Shown here: positions 11,161 to 21,832 of the stretch, one piece after another
Numbering within the stretch: position 1 is the stretch's first letter
How the letters are laid out: every line of letters starts with the position of its first letter
From: Culex pipiens pallens
Taxonomy: Eukaryota; Arthropoda; Insecta; Diptera; Culicidae
DNA: 64,000 nucleotides
Assembly: GCF_016801865.2 (NCBI RefSeq)
Contig: NC_068939.1
Span: 150,055,132-150,119,131 of the forward strand
Reading direction: 5' to 3'
Made by a program: the position numbers and the translations under genes
The notes under the pieces: model-generated
The model's database searches: none
Seen by the model: only the letters and a program-made list of their open reading frames with translations
What the model was told of the DNA's origin: nothing

Positions 11161-12514
11161 CGTCTGCGTCCGCTGTATCGTCCAGCACTTCGTCGCCGGA
11201 GATTATTTCCAAGATTTCGTAAATGTTGTTGACGTCGATTTCCATAGTCTCTGGCTTGTTGGCTTCTTCTACCCCGAGCTTTTTGCCAGGGGGTTGTGAG
11301 CTACCTTCTGCTTCATTCGATAGTGATGGCTTGAGTGGTCGTTTCTTCTTGTTTTGGGTTTGTTGGTGTTGCTTTTCATGTTGCTGTTTTGCTTCCTTGG
11401 TCGTCTGCTGGTTTTTGAAAGTGGAATTAGATTGATCTTCTGGTAGCTGGGGGGTTGGTTTGTTCTTGTCTTTGGGCTTGTTACGACAGAGTTCTTGTAA
11501 TTTGCGCTTCATTTGATCGTTTTGTGTTTTTAGTTTTGTGTATGCTTCCAAGATTGTTTTCATTTGGGCAACCTCGACTCGAAGTTTTTTGATTTCGTTG
11601 TCCTTTTCTGATTCATCTCGGGCCTTTGCTAATCTAGCTTGAACTTGACTGGCGTAGCTACCTGCTCCACTTCTCTTTTCAATCTCGAGTTTAGCATCGT
11701 TGTAGGTCATTCCACAATCAACCTTCAGCTTGATTATTTCTGTTTCGTGTAGATAAACGGGGCATGTTTTGCTTGACGGTGGGTGGTTTTGATTACAGTT
11801 CTTGCAGAAAGCGGGACTCGAGCAAGCGGCTCCTTCGGTCGAAGTGTGGTTCTTGGAGCAGTTACGGCACGCTGCTTCGGCGTCGCACTTGGCCTTTGCG
11901 TGGCCAAAGCTGAAGCAATTGTAGCAGATTAGAGGAAGTGGGTAGTATTTTTCTGTTTCTACACGAATCAGCCCAAAGAACACATGTTTCGGAGCGACTG
12001 TACCGTTGAATGTTAAAATCAGGCTTCTGGTGTTTTGTTTTCGTCCATTCACGAATTTGGTGATCCTTCTTACTGCGATTACTCCTTGTGGATGCAGCTC
12101 AGCTAGTAGCTGATCCTCGTCCAGTTCGACTGCATCGCTACACCTAGCCCAACATTTGACGACGTTCAGAGATGGGTGTGGGGCGATTTTTATTTTCGTT
12201 CCATCGATGAGTTCTTGTACGTCTTGAAGTCGTACGAATTGATCGTGGTTACGAACTTTGATGACATACTTGCTTCCTTTAGCTTCCGTATATGCTTCGG
12301 CAATTTTTCCGACAGCACGTTCGATAGTTTTTCCGATCGTAAAGGGGTTTTTCGGCAGGGGTGTTGCATCATCAGCCGTGCATAGCTGAAGAACTTCAAT
12401 TTGACCATGTTCATTGAGAGGATCCATCCAAGTCTGGATTCGTCTGCTGTTTGGTCCTCCTCCCGTATCTGCAAAAGGCGGTGTCACCGCCGGGTGCTTG
12501 CTTGCCGTGGCCAT
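11141..12514 (-). CDS. LINE ORF1: gag-like nucleic-acid-binding protein
   Basis: ORF1 encodes a 457-residue protein from the first true ATG (12514; the open frame begins four codons earlier at a TTG). It is expected to coat the element RNA and form the ribonucleoprotein used for retrotransposition. The middle is an RRM-like region typical of I/Jockey ORF1 proteins (GVIAVRRI, SLILTFNGTVAP). Three cysteine/histidine knuckles follow in roughly residues 197-251: CYNCFSFGHAKAKC (CX2CX4HX4C), then CRNCSKNH...C and CKNCNQNH...C. The C-terminal third is lysine- and glutamine-rich with likely coiled-coil stretches, and the tail is acidic. The stop codon overlaps the ORF2 start region (ATGTCTAG), which suggests ORF2 is translated by reinitiation or an upstream scan. 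Confidence 0.9.
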   Translation of the reverse strand: MATASKHPAVTPPFADTGGGPNSRRIQTWMDPLNEHGQIEVLQLCTADDATPLPKNPFTIGKTIERAVGKIAEAYTEAKGSKYVIKVRNHDQFVRLQDVQELIDGTKIKIAPHPSLNVVKCWARCSDAVELDEDQLLAELHPQGVIAVRRITKFVNGRKQNTRSLILTFNGTVAPKHVFFGLIRVETEKYYPLPLICYNCFSFGHAKAKCDAEAACRNCSKNHTSTEGAACSSPAFCKNCNQNHPPSSKTCPVYLHETEIIKLKVDCGMTYNDAKLEIEKRSGAGSYASQVQARLAKARDESEKDNEIKKLRVEVAQMKTILEAYTKLKTQNDQMKRKLQELCRNKPKDKNKPTPQLPEDQSNSTFKNQQTTKEAKQQHEKQHQQTQNKKKRPLKPSLSNEAEGSSQPPGKKLGVEEANKPETMEIDVNNIYEILEIISGDEVLDDTADADDEEDNV

Positions 12515-13251
12515 TATGGCCGGCAAACGATCAACGATTTGGAGTTTTCAGTAGCAGGTGATTTAGTGACCCGTATATTTCGATTAAGTACAGCCAGGTT
12601 TTGCGTTACCGTCGAGACGGGTAACGACTACGCTTTTCCCTTGATAACTATTTCGACCAAGCGTTAGAAGGTCCAGTCAAAATAGGAACGTTTTTCCCTG
12701 GTTACTAGTAGCTGTCCAATACGTCCAAAGGTCCAGACAGTACCAAATGCAGAATGTTAGAAATAGACACAGTTTGTGCTGCTCGTGCTGGGTAACTTAT
12801 ATTCCTCCAACACCTACAAACTGGTAGTTCTTCTGATTGAGAAGAGGAACTGTTTTGGTTGAAGGTTTTCTCTGTTGACGAGATTAGCGTGAGTGACCAG
12901 AGAGTTCACCCGCTCTCAGGCTCGAAGCTTCTCCTCTTCTGCAAGCTTGCAAGCAAACTGACGCTGGATCTCCACTTATCGTTTGCTTCACTCTCTGTAT
13001 AGCTCGATGCTAATAACTTCTCACTTGTCAGAACAGTTCACTTCTAATAAATAGTTTTTCAACTATTTGGAATATAGTCTGTTTAATACACTTCCGCGCG
13101 ATATTCGATAATAAAACAACGACCGACGCACTTATCTACCGGCGCGACTTCTTCAAAGTTCAGTTAAGCCCGAAAGTTAATGAAAAGATCGAAAAATACC
13201 AGCAGTAATGACAACGTGTGTCTAAACTCACTAGTGAGCAAAAGCTCGATG
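12515..13251 (-). promoter_or_regulatory. 5' untranslated leader / internal promoter region of the I-clade LINE
   Basis: This 737-bp stretch lies between the upstream target duplication and the ORF1 ATG. Full-length LINEs carry their promoter here by necessity. I cannot place a start site, and the promoter role is inferred from the family only. The 88-codon ORF at 13164-13430 crosses the insertion boundary and is an artefact on this side. Confidence 0.6.
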
Positions 13252-13262
13252 ACTAACAAATT

Positions 13263-13395
13263 GTTACTCGTGATATAGTTCAACAATTGTTCTTTCACAA
13301 TCAGTTCCAAAGTTTTTTCATAAATAGGGAGCATGTTTATTGGTCTAAATTCAGTTGACTTTGTCGTTCCCGGAACCTTTTCTATTGGCACAATA
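13263..13395 (-). pseudogene. N-terminal RT fragment of the interrupted CR1/L2-like LINE
   Basis: Minus-strand translation gives VIVPIEKVPGTTKSTEF, RPINMLPIYEKTLE and QLLNYITSNNLLV, the RT region directly N-terminal to the GYRRNHSCETAL block found at 6275-6814. The two halves meet exactly at the duplicated 11 bp, so they were one ORF before the I-clade LINE inserted. Upstream of this piece the LINE is lost, replaced near 13396 by a foldback-repeat fragment. Confidence 0.8.
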
Positions 13396-13513
13396 ACTTG
13401 TATGGGTGAACCAATGACACAAAAAAGCAAAGCTCATAGCTAAGCCCACTAAGTTTGAGCCAAAGCAAAAATACAAATAAAATCCATTTCCAGTTTTGAT
13501 AGAGAATTGCTCA
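13396..13513 (-). repeat. Terminal fragment, TGAGCAATTCTC family
   Basis: It ends with AGAGAATTGCTCA followed by TA (13514-13515), the mirror of the terminus at 927. Only the outer arm is kept. Confidence 0.7.
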
Positions 13514-13670
13514 TATGATGATGATGATAAAATATTTTCCGCACAAAAGTTGGACGACATTTGGCAGCGTTGCCAAGTTTTGGGAAAAATCATGATTTTT
13601 TTTAAATGCCTGGAAAAAATGTCAAAAAAATAATTAATTGAACAGTGCGTAGAGTAGGGATGTGCGACAA

Positions 13671-13768
13671 TAGGTCAAAGGACATGAGGTCGAATGGACA
13701 AATGGTCGAAAGTGGACAAAACGTCGAATAGGCAAAGCGTCGGATGGACAAAAGGTCAAATGTGGGAA
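13671..13768 (+). repeat. Degenerate 16-bp minisatellite
   Basis: About six imperfect units resemble GGTCGAATGGACAAAA, with the GGTC/CGTC start recurring every 14-19 bp. Confidence 0.75.
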
Positions 13769-13842
13769 AAATTAAACATAAAAAAAAATGATAATAACAG
13801 ATTTGGGAATTTTCTACCATCAATTAAAACATTAATCACACC

Positions 13843-14037
13843 TAGATTTTTTTTACCGAATTCTGTAAGCTTTACCAAATTTTTTACTGCTGAATTTACC
13901 GAATTCGGTAAAAACTTACAGAAATTCGGTAATGAAGTTCATTTTTGTTGATCGTACAACCGAAATTCGGTAGAATTTTGTTCATTTTGACAGACGGTTT
14001 ACCGATTTTACAACTACCGAATTCGGTAAAAAATCTA
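13843..14037. mobile_element. Small MITE with TACCGAATTCGGTA motifs
   Basis: Inverted ends TAGATTTTTTTTACCGAATT (from 13843) and AATTCGGTAAAAAATCTA (to 14037) bound a 195-bp element rich in partial palindromes of ACCGAATTCGGT. The outermost TA at each end could be a target duplication. No ORF is present. Confidence 0.65.
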
Positions 14038-14310
14038 CGTTTTTTTTAAAAGGTAAAATATTATTTTTTGCTTTTTGGGTTTTTGAAACTGCTTTTTTTC
14101 AGCTTGAATACCAAAATAATACAATCCAAAAAACAAAAAAAAAAATATTATCACGGATAGAAATCCTACAAGCAAATCCTGTAGGGGAAGGTGGGGCAAG
14201 ACGACCATATGGGGCAAGAGTAACAATCGCTCGTAAGGCCGTAATTTTTACAATTTTGATTATTTCCAGTATGAGGAATTGTTGCTAGCAATGCAATTAG
14301 CTGATTCTAC
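14038..14310. other. AT-rich spacer with a TGGGGCAAG repeat fragment
   Basis: At 14183-14215, GGTGGGGCAAGACG and ATGGGGCAAGAG match the termini of the repeat at 21833-23762. Nothing else is recognised. Confidence 0.45.
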
Positions 14311-14312
14311 TA

Positions 14313-14867
14313 CACAGCAAAAAAAATCTGTGTAAAATCGCATGCAAAAGCATGCACATCACCTTTGTGAGAAAAAGCATGTAATATTGTATGAGAAAAC
14401 GTGTACACAAAAAGCATGTACCGAAGAAAAAAAATCAGGTCTACTCACCCCAAAAATAACACCAATCCGGCGAGAGTCATATTCAGATTACCAAGTCCGC
14501 GCCTCAACCCACTCGGCTATCTCGCCGCTATGAAAATAGTCGGATAAATGCCAATGTAACAGTAGGTTTTCCGTACGTCGTATACTGTGTTAACTGCAAA
14601 AGATGTATGGGGAACCTACAGCTGCATCGGTGAAGATCCAACTATTTTCATAGCGGCGAAATAGCCGAGTGGGTTGGGGCGCGGACTTGGTAATCTGAAT
14701 ATGACTCTCGCCGGAATGTTGTTATTTTTGGGGTGAGCAGACCTGATTTTTTTCTTCGGTACATGCTTTTTGTGTACACGTTTTCTCATACAATATTACA
14801 TGCTTTTTCTCACAAAGGTGGTGTGCATGCTTTTGCATGCGATTTTACCATCGGATTTTTTGCTGTG
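14313..14867. mobile_element. Palindromic element with tRNA-like sequence in each arm
   Basis: The element is 555 bp, flanked by TA (14311-14312 and 14868-14869), with termini CACAGCAAAAA and its complement. Arms at 14313-14540 and 14641-14867 are near-perfect inverted copies around a 100-bp spacer. Each arm includes a tRNA-like stretch (minus strand about 14471-14530, plus strand about 14653-14713) with box A-like AGCCGAGTGGGTTGGGGCGC and the anticodon-arm-like ACTTGGTAATCTG; box B is poor. Structure and TA sites suggest a non-autonomous DNA transposon that captured SINE or tRNA sequence before or while becoming palindromic. Confidence 0.75.
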
Positions 14868-14950
14868 TACCACATAACCGCCAAAACGACGTAAACGCCA
14901 CGGGGCATAAGATTGAATGAAGTTTTTTTCAAACCCTTTGTTTCCTTATA

Positions 14951-15617
14951 ACACAGTCCAACAAGATTTTGTCTCTGAGACGAGTATATGTGTTCCTAGT
15001 AGAATTTTGCCTGCTGAATCCGAATCCGGGTCCAGAATTGCTCCAAATGGTCCCAATTTTGAGATACACCCGTTTGAAATGTTAGTTTAGGCCAAAATTA
15101 GCTACTTTGTTGACTATTTTACAAAAGAACTATTGAATAAACAACTAAACCAATACATGTATCTTAAAGTTCACGTTTTCCCCTTTCTGAAACACCCCTG
15201 GTTTTTAAAATTTGATTGTTTCTACGCATATTTTTAGCCATTTTAAAATTATATTTTCAGTTGGTTCTCATTCAAATTTTCCCAACTTGCATGCAAGTCA
15301 AATTCTAATTTTAAAATGGCTATAAATATGCGTAGAAACAATCAAATATTAAAAACCAGGGGTGTTTCGGAAAGGGGAAAACGTGAACTTTAAGATACAT
15401 GTATTGGTTTAGTTGTTTATTCAATAGTTCTTTTGTAAAATAGTCGACAAAGTAGCTAATTTAGGCCTAAACTAACATTTCAAACGGGTGTATCTCAAAA
15501 TTGGGACCATTTGGAGCAATTCTGGACCCGGATTCGGATTCAGCAGGCAAAATTCTACTAGGAACACATATTCTCGTCTCAGAGACAAGAAACATTTGAT
15601 TTTTTGTTGAACTGTGT
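14951..15617. repeat. Large foldback, about 300-bp arms
   Basis: Outer ends ACACAGT (14951) and ACTGTGT (15617) start two long inverted arms. Shared blocks include TCTCTGAGACGAG, AATCCGAATCCGGGTCCAG, AACTAAACCAATACATGTAT and AACACCCCTGG. The spacer is about 50 bp (15250-15300). Arms differ by few substitutions and by a small indel near the ends. No ORF is seen. Confidence 0.85.
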
Positions 15618-15852
15618 AATATTTGGAAAGTACAAAATAAGGCTTAGGGTTCGTTTTAAGGCTTGAGGTCAGGCCGGCGGGACGGTTTTTTCGCTTTTTT
15701 TGTTTACCTTAGTGTCGCTCTCCGCGCGAGCGGCGAATGCGACGAAAACTCTCTCGTTGCTGTGCCGTGCTGCCAGCATGTGTGTTTTGCACTATAGTCA
15801 AGATACGAATTCAAAAAAAGTGCTTATTTTTGGTATCAAGAAGCAAATTATA
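15618..15852. other. Short non-repetitive stretch, GC-rich core
   Basis: The part at 15665-15790 is markedly GC-richer than its surroundings (GGCCGGCGGGACGG, CTCTCCGCGCGAGCGGCG). No ORF or RNA gene is recognised. Confidence 0.35.
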
Positions 15853-16852
15853 CTAATTTGGGGTCGCTAAACTCGAATATGACCTCAAAAATACTCCAAA
15901 GTACACAGGGAATGTGTAATCCAAGATGGCGTCCAACATGGCGGTAGTAGAATATTGGAAATTTTCATACAGAAATTTAGCAAGCAATCAGCATCTCAAA
16001 TTTGACTAATTTGGGGTAGCTAAACTCGAATATGACCACAAAAATACTCCAAAGTACAAGGGAATGTGTAATCCAAGATGGCGTCCAACATGGCGGTAGT
16101 AGAATATTGGAAATTTTCATACAGAAATTTAGCAAGCAATCAGCATCTCAAATTTAACTAATTTGGGGTCGCTGAACTCAAGTATGAACTCAAAAATACT
16201 CCAAAGTACAAGGGAATGTGTAATCCAAGATGGCGTCCAACATGGCGGTAGTAGAATATTGGAAATTTTCATACAGAAATTTAGCAAGCAATCTGCATCT
16301 CAAATTTAACTAATTTGGGGTCGCTAAACTCGAATATGACCACAAAAATACTCCAAAGTACAAGGGAATGTGTAATCCAAGATGGCGTCCAACATGGCGG
16401 TAGTAGAATATTGGAAATTTTCATACAGAAATTTAGCAAGCAATCAGCATCTCAAATTTGACTAATTTGGGGTCGCTAAACTAGAATATGACCTCAAAAA
16501 TACTCCAAAGTACAAGGGAATGTGTAATCCAAGATGGCGTCCAACATGGCGGTAGTAGAATATTGGAAATTTTCATACAGAAATTTAGCAAGCAATCAGC
16601 ATCTCAAATTTAACTAATTTGGGGTCGCTGAACTCAAGTATGAACTCAAAAATACTCCAAAGTACAAGGGAATGTGTAATCCAAGATGGCGTCCAACATG
16701 GCGGTAGTAGAATATTGGAAATTTTCATACAGAAATTTAGCAAGCAATCAGCATCTCAAATTTGACTAATTTGGGGTCGCTAAACTCGAATATGACCACA
16801 AAAATACTCCAAAGTACAAGGGAATGTGTAATCCAAGATGGCGTCCAACATG
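15853..16852 (+). repeat. 152-bp satellite array, about 6.5 copies
   Basis: The landmark CCAAGATGGCGTCC recurs at 15921, 16073, 16225, 16377, 16529, 16681 and 16833: exactly 152 bp each time. Units differ at a few positions, for example GACCTC / GACCAC / GAACTC before AAAAATACTCC, and the order hints at a three-unit (456-bp) higher-order period. A diverged single unit lies in inverse orientation at about 60049-60180. Confidence 0.95.
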
Positions 16853-18098
16853 TTATTTTTATACATATTTTTATATTTTTATATTTTTATATTTTTATAT
16901 TTTTATATTTTTATATTTTTATATTTTTATATTTTTATATTTTTATATTTTTATATTTTTTTATTTTTATATTTTTATATTTTTATATTTTTATATTTTT
17001 ATATTTTTATATTTTTATATTTTTATATTTTTATATTTTTATATTTTTATATTTTTATATTTTTATATTTTTATATTTTTATATTTTTATATTTTTATAT
17101 TTTTATATTTTTATATTTTTATATTTTTATATTTTTATATTTTTATATTTTTATATTTTTATATTTTTATATTTTTATATTTTTATATTTTTATATTTTT
17201 ATATTTTTATATTTTTATATTTTTATATTTTTATATTTTTATATTTTTATATTCTTATATTTTCATATTTTTATTTTTTTGTATTTTTGTATTTTTGTTT
17301 TTTTTTATTTTTGTATTTTTGTATTTTTGTATTTTTGTATTTTTGTATTTTTGTATTTTTGTATTTTTGTATTTTTGTATTTTTGTATTTTTGTATTTTT
17401 GTATTTTTGTATTTTTGTATTTTTGTATTTTTGTATTTTTGTATTTTTGTATTTTTGTATTTCTGTATTTTTGTATTTTTGTATTTTTGTATTTTGGTAT
17501 TTTTGTATTTTTGTATTTTTGTATTTTTGTATTTTTGTATTTTTGTATTTTTGTATTTTTGTATTTTTGTACTTTTGTATTTTTGTATTTTTGTATTTTT
17601 GTATTTTTGTATTTTTGTATTTTTGTATTTTTGTATTTTTGTATTTTTGTATTTTTGTATTTTTGTATTTTTGTATTTTTGTATTTTTGTATTTTTGTAT
17701 TTTTGTATTTTTGTATTTTTGTATTTTTGTATTTTTGTATTTTTGTATTTTTGTATTTTTGTATTTTTGTATTTTTGTATTTTTGTATTTTTGTATTTTT
17801 GTATTTTTGTATTTTTGTATTTTTGTATTTTTGTATTTTTGTATTTTTGTATTTTTGTATTTTTGTATTTTTGTATTTTTGTATTTTTGTATTTTTGTAT
17901 TTTTGTATTTTTGTATTTTTGTATTTTTGTATTTTTGTATTTTTGTATTTGTGTATTTTTGTATTTTTGTATTTTTGTATTTTTGTATTTTTGTATTTTT
18001 GTATTTTTGTATTTTTGTATTTTTGTATTTTTGTATTTTTGTATTTTTGTATTTTTGTATTTTTGTATTTTTGTATTTTTGTATTTTTGTATTTTGTA
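16853..18098 (+). repeat. 8-bp tandem array in two blocks: (ATATTTTT)n then (GTATTTTT)n
   Basis: About 52 units of ATATTTTT (16861-17272) are followed, after a short impure junction (17253-17310), by about 100 units of GTATTTTT to 18098. Interruptions are rare single substitutions. Because 8 bp has no stop in any of its three phases, very long ORFs appear in several frames; these are artefacts. Confidence 0.97.
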
Positions 18099-21000
18099 CT
18101 CCTGGGACTCTACAAATAAGCAAACATATCTTTACATTTAGGTCGACTAGTATCCGAATCTCCTTGAGGCTATCCGCATATGATCTGAGGAAAAAAAACT
18201 ACCGACCTCTACTTTGTTACGACCCACGGGCCGTAACTTCCGGGACTCTAAAGAAGACCCAGATCATCATCACGTATCAGTAGATAAGTCCCTGAACCTC
18301 CATGAGGCTATCCGGATATGGCGTGAGGTCAAAAACTACCGACCTCTGCCTTGTTACGACGGTAGACCCATGGGCCGTAACTCCCGGGACTCTACAGAAG
18401 ACCCAGAACATCACCACGTATCGGTAGACACGTCCGTGAACCTCCCTGAAGATATCCGGATATGATCTGAGGTCAACAACCACCGACCTCTGCCTTGTTA
18501 CGATAGTAGATCCATGGGTCGTAACTCCCAGGACTCTACAGAAGACCCAGAACATCACCACGTATCGGTAGACAAGTCCGTGAACCTCCCTGAAGATATC
18601 CGGATATGATCTGAGGTCACCAACCACCGACCTCTGCCTTGTTACGACGGTAGATCCATGGGCCGTAACTCCCGGGACTCTACAGAAGACCCAGAACATC
18701 ACCACGTATCGGTAGACAAGTCCCTGAGCCTCCCTGAAGATATCCGGATATGATCTGAGGTCAAAAACCACCGACCTCTGCCTTGTTACGACGGTAGATC
18801 CATGGGCCGTAACTCCCGGGACTCTACAGAAGACCCAGAACATCACCTCGTATCGGTAGACAAGTCCCTGAACCTCCCTGAAGATATCCGGATATGATCT
18901 GAGGTCACCAACCACCGACCTCTGCCTTGTTACGACGGTAGACCCATGGGCCGTAACTCCCGGGACTCTACAGAAGACCCAGAACATCACCACGTATCGG
19001 TAGACACGTCCGTGAACCTCCCTGAAGATATCCGGATATGATCTGAGGTCAAAAACTACCGACCTCTGCCTTGTTACGACGGTAGACCCATGGGCCGTAA
19101 CTCCCGGGACTCTACAGAAGACCCAGAACATCACCACGTATCGGTAGACACGTCCGTGAACCTCCCTGAAGATATCCGGATATGATCTGAGGTCAAAAAC
19201 CACCGACCTCTGCCTTGTTACGATAGTAGATCCATGGGCCGTAACTCCCGGGACGCTACAGAAGACCCAGAACATCACCACGTATCGGTAGACACGTCCG
19301 TGAACCTCCCTGAAGATATCCGGATATGATCTGAGGTCAAAAACTACCGACCTCTGCCTTGTTACGACGGTAGACCCATGGGCCGTAACTCCCGGGACTC
19401 TACAGAAGACCCAGAACATCACCACGTATCGGTAGACACGTCCGTGAATCTCCCTGAAGATATCCGGATATGATCTGAGGTCAAAAACTACCGACCTCTG
19501 CCTTGTTACGACGGTAGACCCATGGGCCGTAACTCCCGGGACTCTAAAGAAGACCCAGAACATCACCACGTATCGGTAGACACGTCCGTGAACCTCCCTG
19601 AAGATATCCGGATATGATCTGAGGTCACCAACCACCGACCTCTGCCTTGTTACGACGGTAGATCCATGGGCCGTAACTCCCGGGACTCTACAGAAGACCC
19701 AGAACATCACCACGTATCGGTAGACAAGTCCCTGAGCCTCCCTGAAGATATCCGGATATGATCTGAGGTCAAAAACCACCGACCTCTGCCTTGTTACGAC
19801 GGTAGACCCATGGGCCGTAACTCCCGGGACTCTACAGAAGACCCAGAACATCACCTCGTATCGGTAGACAAGTCCCTGAACCTCCCTGAAGATATCCGGA
19901 TATGATCTGAGGTCACCAACCACCGACCTCTGCCTTGTTACGACGGTAGATCCATGGGCCGTAACTTCCGGGACTCTACAGAAGACCCAGAACATCACCA
20001 CGTATCGGTAGACAAGTCCGTGAACCTCCCTGAAGATATCCGGATATGATCTGATGTCAAAAACCACCGACCTCTGCCTTGTTACGACGGTAGATCCATG
20101 GGCCGTAACTCTCGGGACTCTACAGAAGACCCAGAACATCACCTCGTATCGGTAGACAAGTCCCTGAACCTCCCTGAAGATATCCGGATATGATCTGAGG
20201 TCACCAACCACCGACCTCTGCCTTGTTACGACGGTAGATCCATGGGCCGTAACTTCCGGGACTCTACAGAAGACCCAGAACATCACCACGTATCGGTAGA
20301 CAAGTCCGTGAACCTCCCTGAAGATATCCGGATATGATCTGAGGTCAAAAACCACCGACCTCTGCCTTGTTACGTGGTAGATCCATGGGCCGTAACTCCC
20401 GGGACTCTACAGAAGACCCAGAACATCACCTCGTATCGGTAGACAAGTCCCTGAACCTCCCTGAAGATATCCGGATATGATCTGAGGTCACCAACCACCG
20501 ACCTCTGCCTTGTTACGACGGTAGATCCATGGGCCGTAACTTCCGGGACTCTACAGAAGACCCAGAACATCACCACGTATCGGTAGACAAGTCCGTGAAC
20601 CTCCCTGAAGATATCCGGATATGATCTGAGGTCAAAAACCACCGACCTCTGCCTTGTTACGACGGTAGATCCATGGGCCGTAACTCTCGGGACTCTACAG
20701 AAGACCCAGAACATCACCACGTATCGGTAGACAAGTCCGTGAACCTCCCTGAAGATATCCGGATATGATCTGAGGTCACCAACCACCGACCTCTGCCTTG
20801 TTACGACGGTAGATCCATGGGCCGTAACTCCCGGGACTCTACAGAAGACCCAGAACATCACCACGTATCGGTAGACAAGTCCCTGAGCCTCCCTGAAGAT
20901 ATCCGGATATGATCTGAGGTCAAAAACCACCGACCTCTGCCTTGTTACGACGGTAGATCCATGGGCCGTAACTCCCGGGACTCTACAGAAGACCCAGAAC

Positions 21001-21152
21001 ATCACCTCGTATCGGTAGACAAGTCCCTGAACCTCCCTGAAGATATCCGGATATGATCTGAGGTCACAAACCACCGACCTCTGCCTTGTTACGACGGTAG
21101 ATCCATGGGCCGTAACTCCCGGGACTCTACAGAAGACCCAGAACATCACCAC
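18099..21152 (+). repeat. 144-bp satellite array, about 21 copies
   Basis: The landmark CCTTGTTACGA recurs every 144 bp (for example 18349, 18493, 18637). The first two copies are more diverged than the rest, as is usual at array edges. Variant sites (GTCACCAACC/GTCAAAAACC, CACCACG/CACCTCG, AAGTCCCTG/ACGTCCGTG) recur in blocks, showing duplication of multi-unit segments. Since 144 is a multiple of three and one minus-strand frame of the unit has no stop, it reads as a 48-residue repeat over 692 plus 279 codons (18277-20355 and 20370-21209), broken by a 1-bp deletion near 20375. I regard that as incidental. Confidence 0.95.
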
Positions 21153-21832
21153 ATAACTGACCACCGACATGCTATTTTGTCGACTTTCCCCAAAAAATAG
21201 TTTCACCAAATATTATGTTCAAAATCAAAAATATTGTACCATAAACTTTTACGAAGAAATACAAGAAATTATTCTGGCATCACTGTAACCGGACCCAACA
21301 GCAGAAAAGCGGGAGAGAGCGTGAGAGTGCAAAAAAAACACGTGGAAATATTTGCTTTCAAATTTTTTTTCGGAAATAGCCAAATATGCAAATATTTGTT
21401 AGGCAAACTATGACTTTCTATACACCAAATTGTAGGGAATTGTCTCGACTACAACCTAATAAAATATCATGCCTAAGTTTGTGTTTTATAAGTACAAAAT
21501 ATTCATGCGAATTCGACATAATACCAAAATATGCCACTAAATAGCCAATATTTTACGTAAAACTCAATGAATCATGTTCAAATTTTACCCAGAGATACTT
21601 TGGGATGTTGTCAACATATGTTAAAGACGGTTTTTTGAAAAACATCTTAGAATTCGAGAAATAAATATTCTCCCAAAAAATTTGGATTTGCTGCCCGATA
21701 GCCTTAAGGCTCATTTTATCAAAATGCTATTTTTCCTAGATCAGTAGTGTCCCTACCAATGACTTGCACGTATTATAAAGTATGATTTATGTTTTGATTA
21801 TTTTTGTAGAGAGCTTTTAAAAAATCTTGTTT
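21153..21832. other. AT-rich sequence, nothing recognised
   Basis: No ORF, inverted repeat or RNA gene was recognised. The only GC-richer piece is 21285-21345. Confidence 0.4.

Larger units (their letters stand above)
6818..13251 (-). mobile_element. Full-length I-clade-like LINE with 11-bp target duplication
   Basis: The element is 6,434 bp on the minus strand, flanked by a perfect direct repeat ACTAACAAATT (6807-6817 and 13252-13262). Order from its 5' end: a 737-bp leader (13251-12515), ORF1 gag-like (12514-11141), ORF2 (11160-6895), a 77-bp 3' untranslated region, then TAATAATAA running into poly(A) (seen as the T run at about 6818-6840). The (TAA)n-like end, three zinc knuckles in ORF1 and the RNase H domain in ORF2 favour the I clade. 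Neither ORF has a stop or frameshift, so the copy looks young and possibly competent. It sits inside the RT of an older LINE. Confidence 0.92.

Noticed and set aside
16762..18283. Three plus-strand ORFs of 430-480 codons and one minus-strand ORF of 272 codons
   Set aside because: All are translations of the 8-bp microsatellite in different phases (aromatic-rich or KNTKIQKY repeats). They reflect absence of stops in the unit, not a gene.
18277..21209. 692- and 279-codon minus-strand ORFs as a repeat protein gene
   Set aside because: The frame is open because the satellite period is a multiple of three. It is broken by a 1-bp deletion, starts and ends within the array, and units vary at amino-acid-changing sites.
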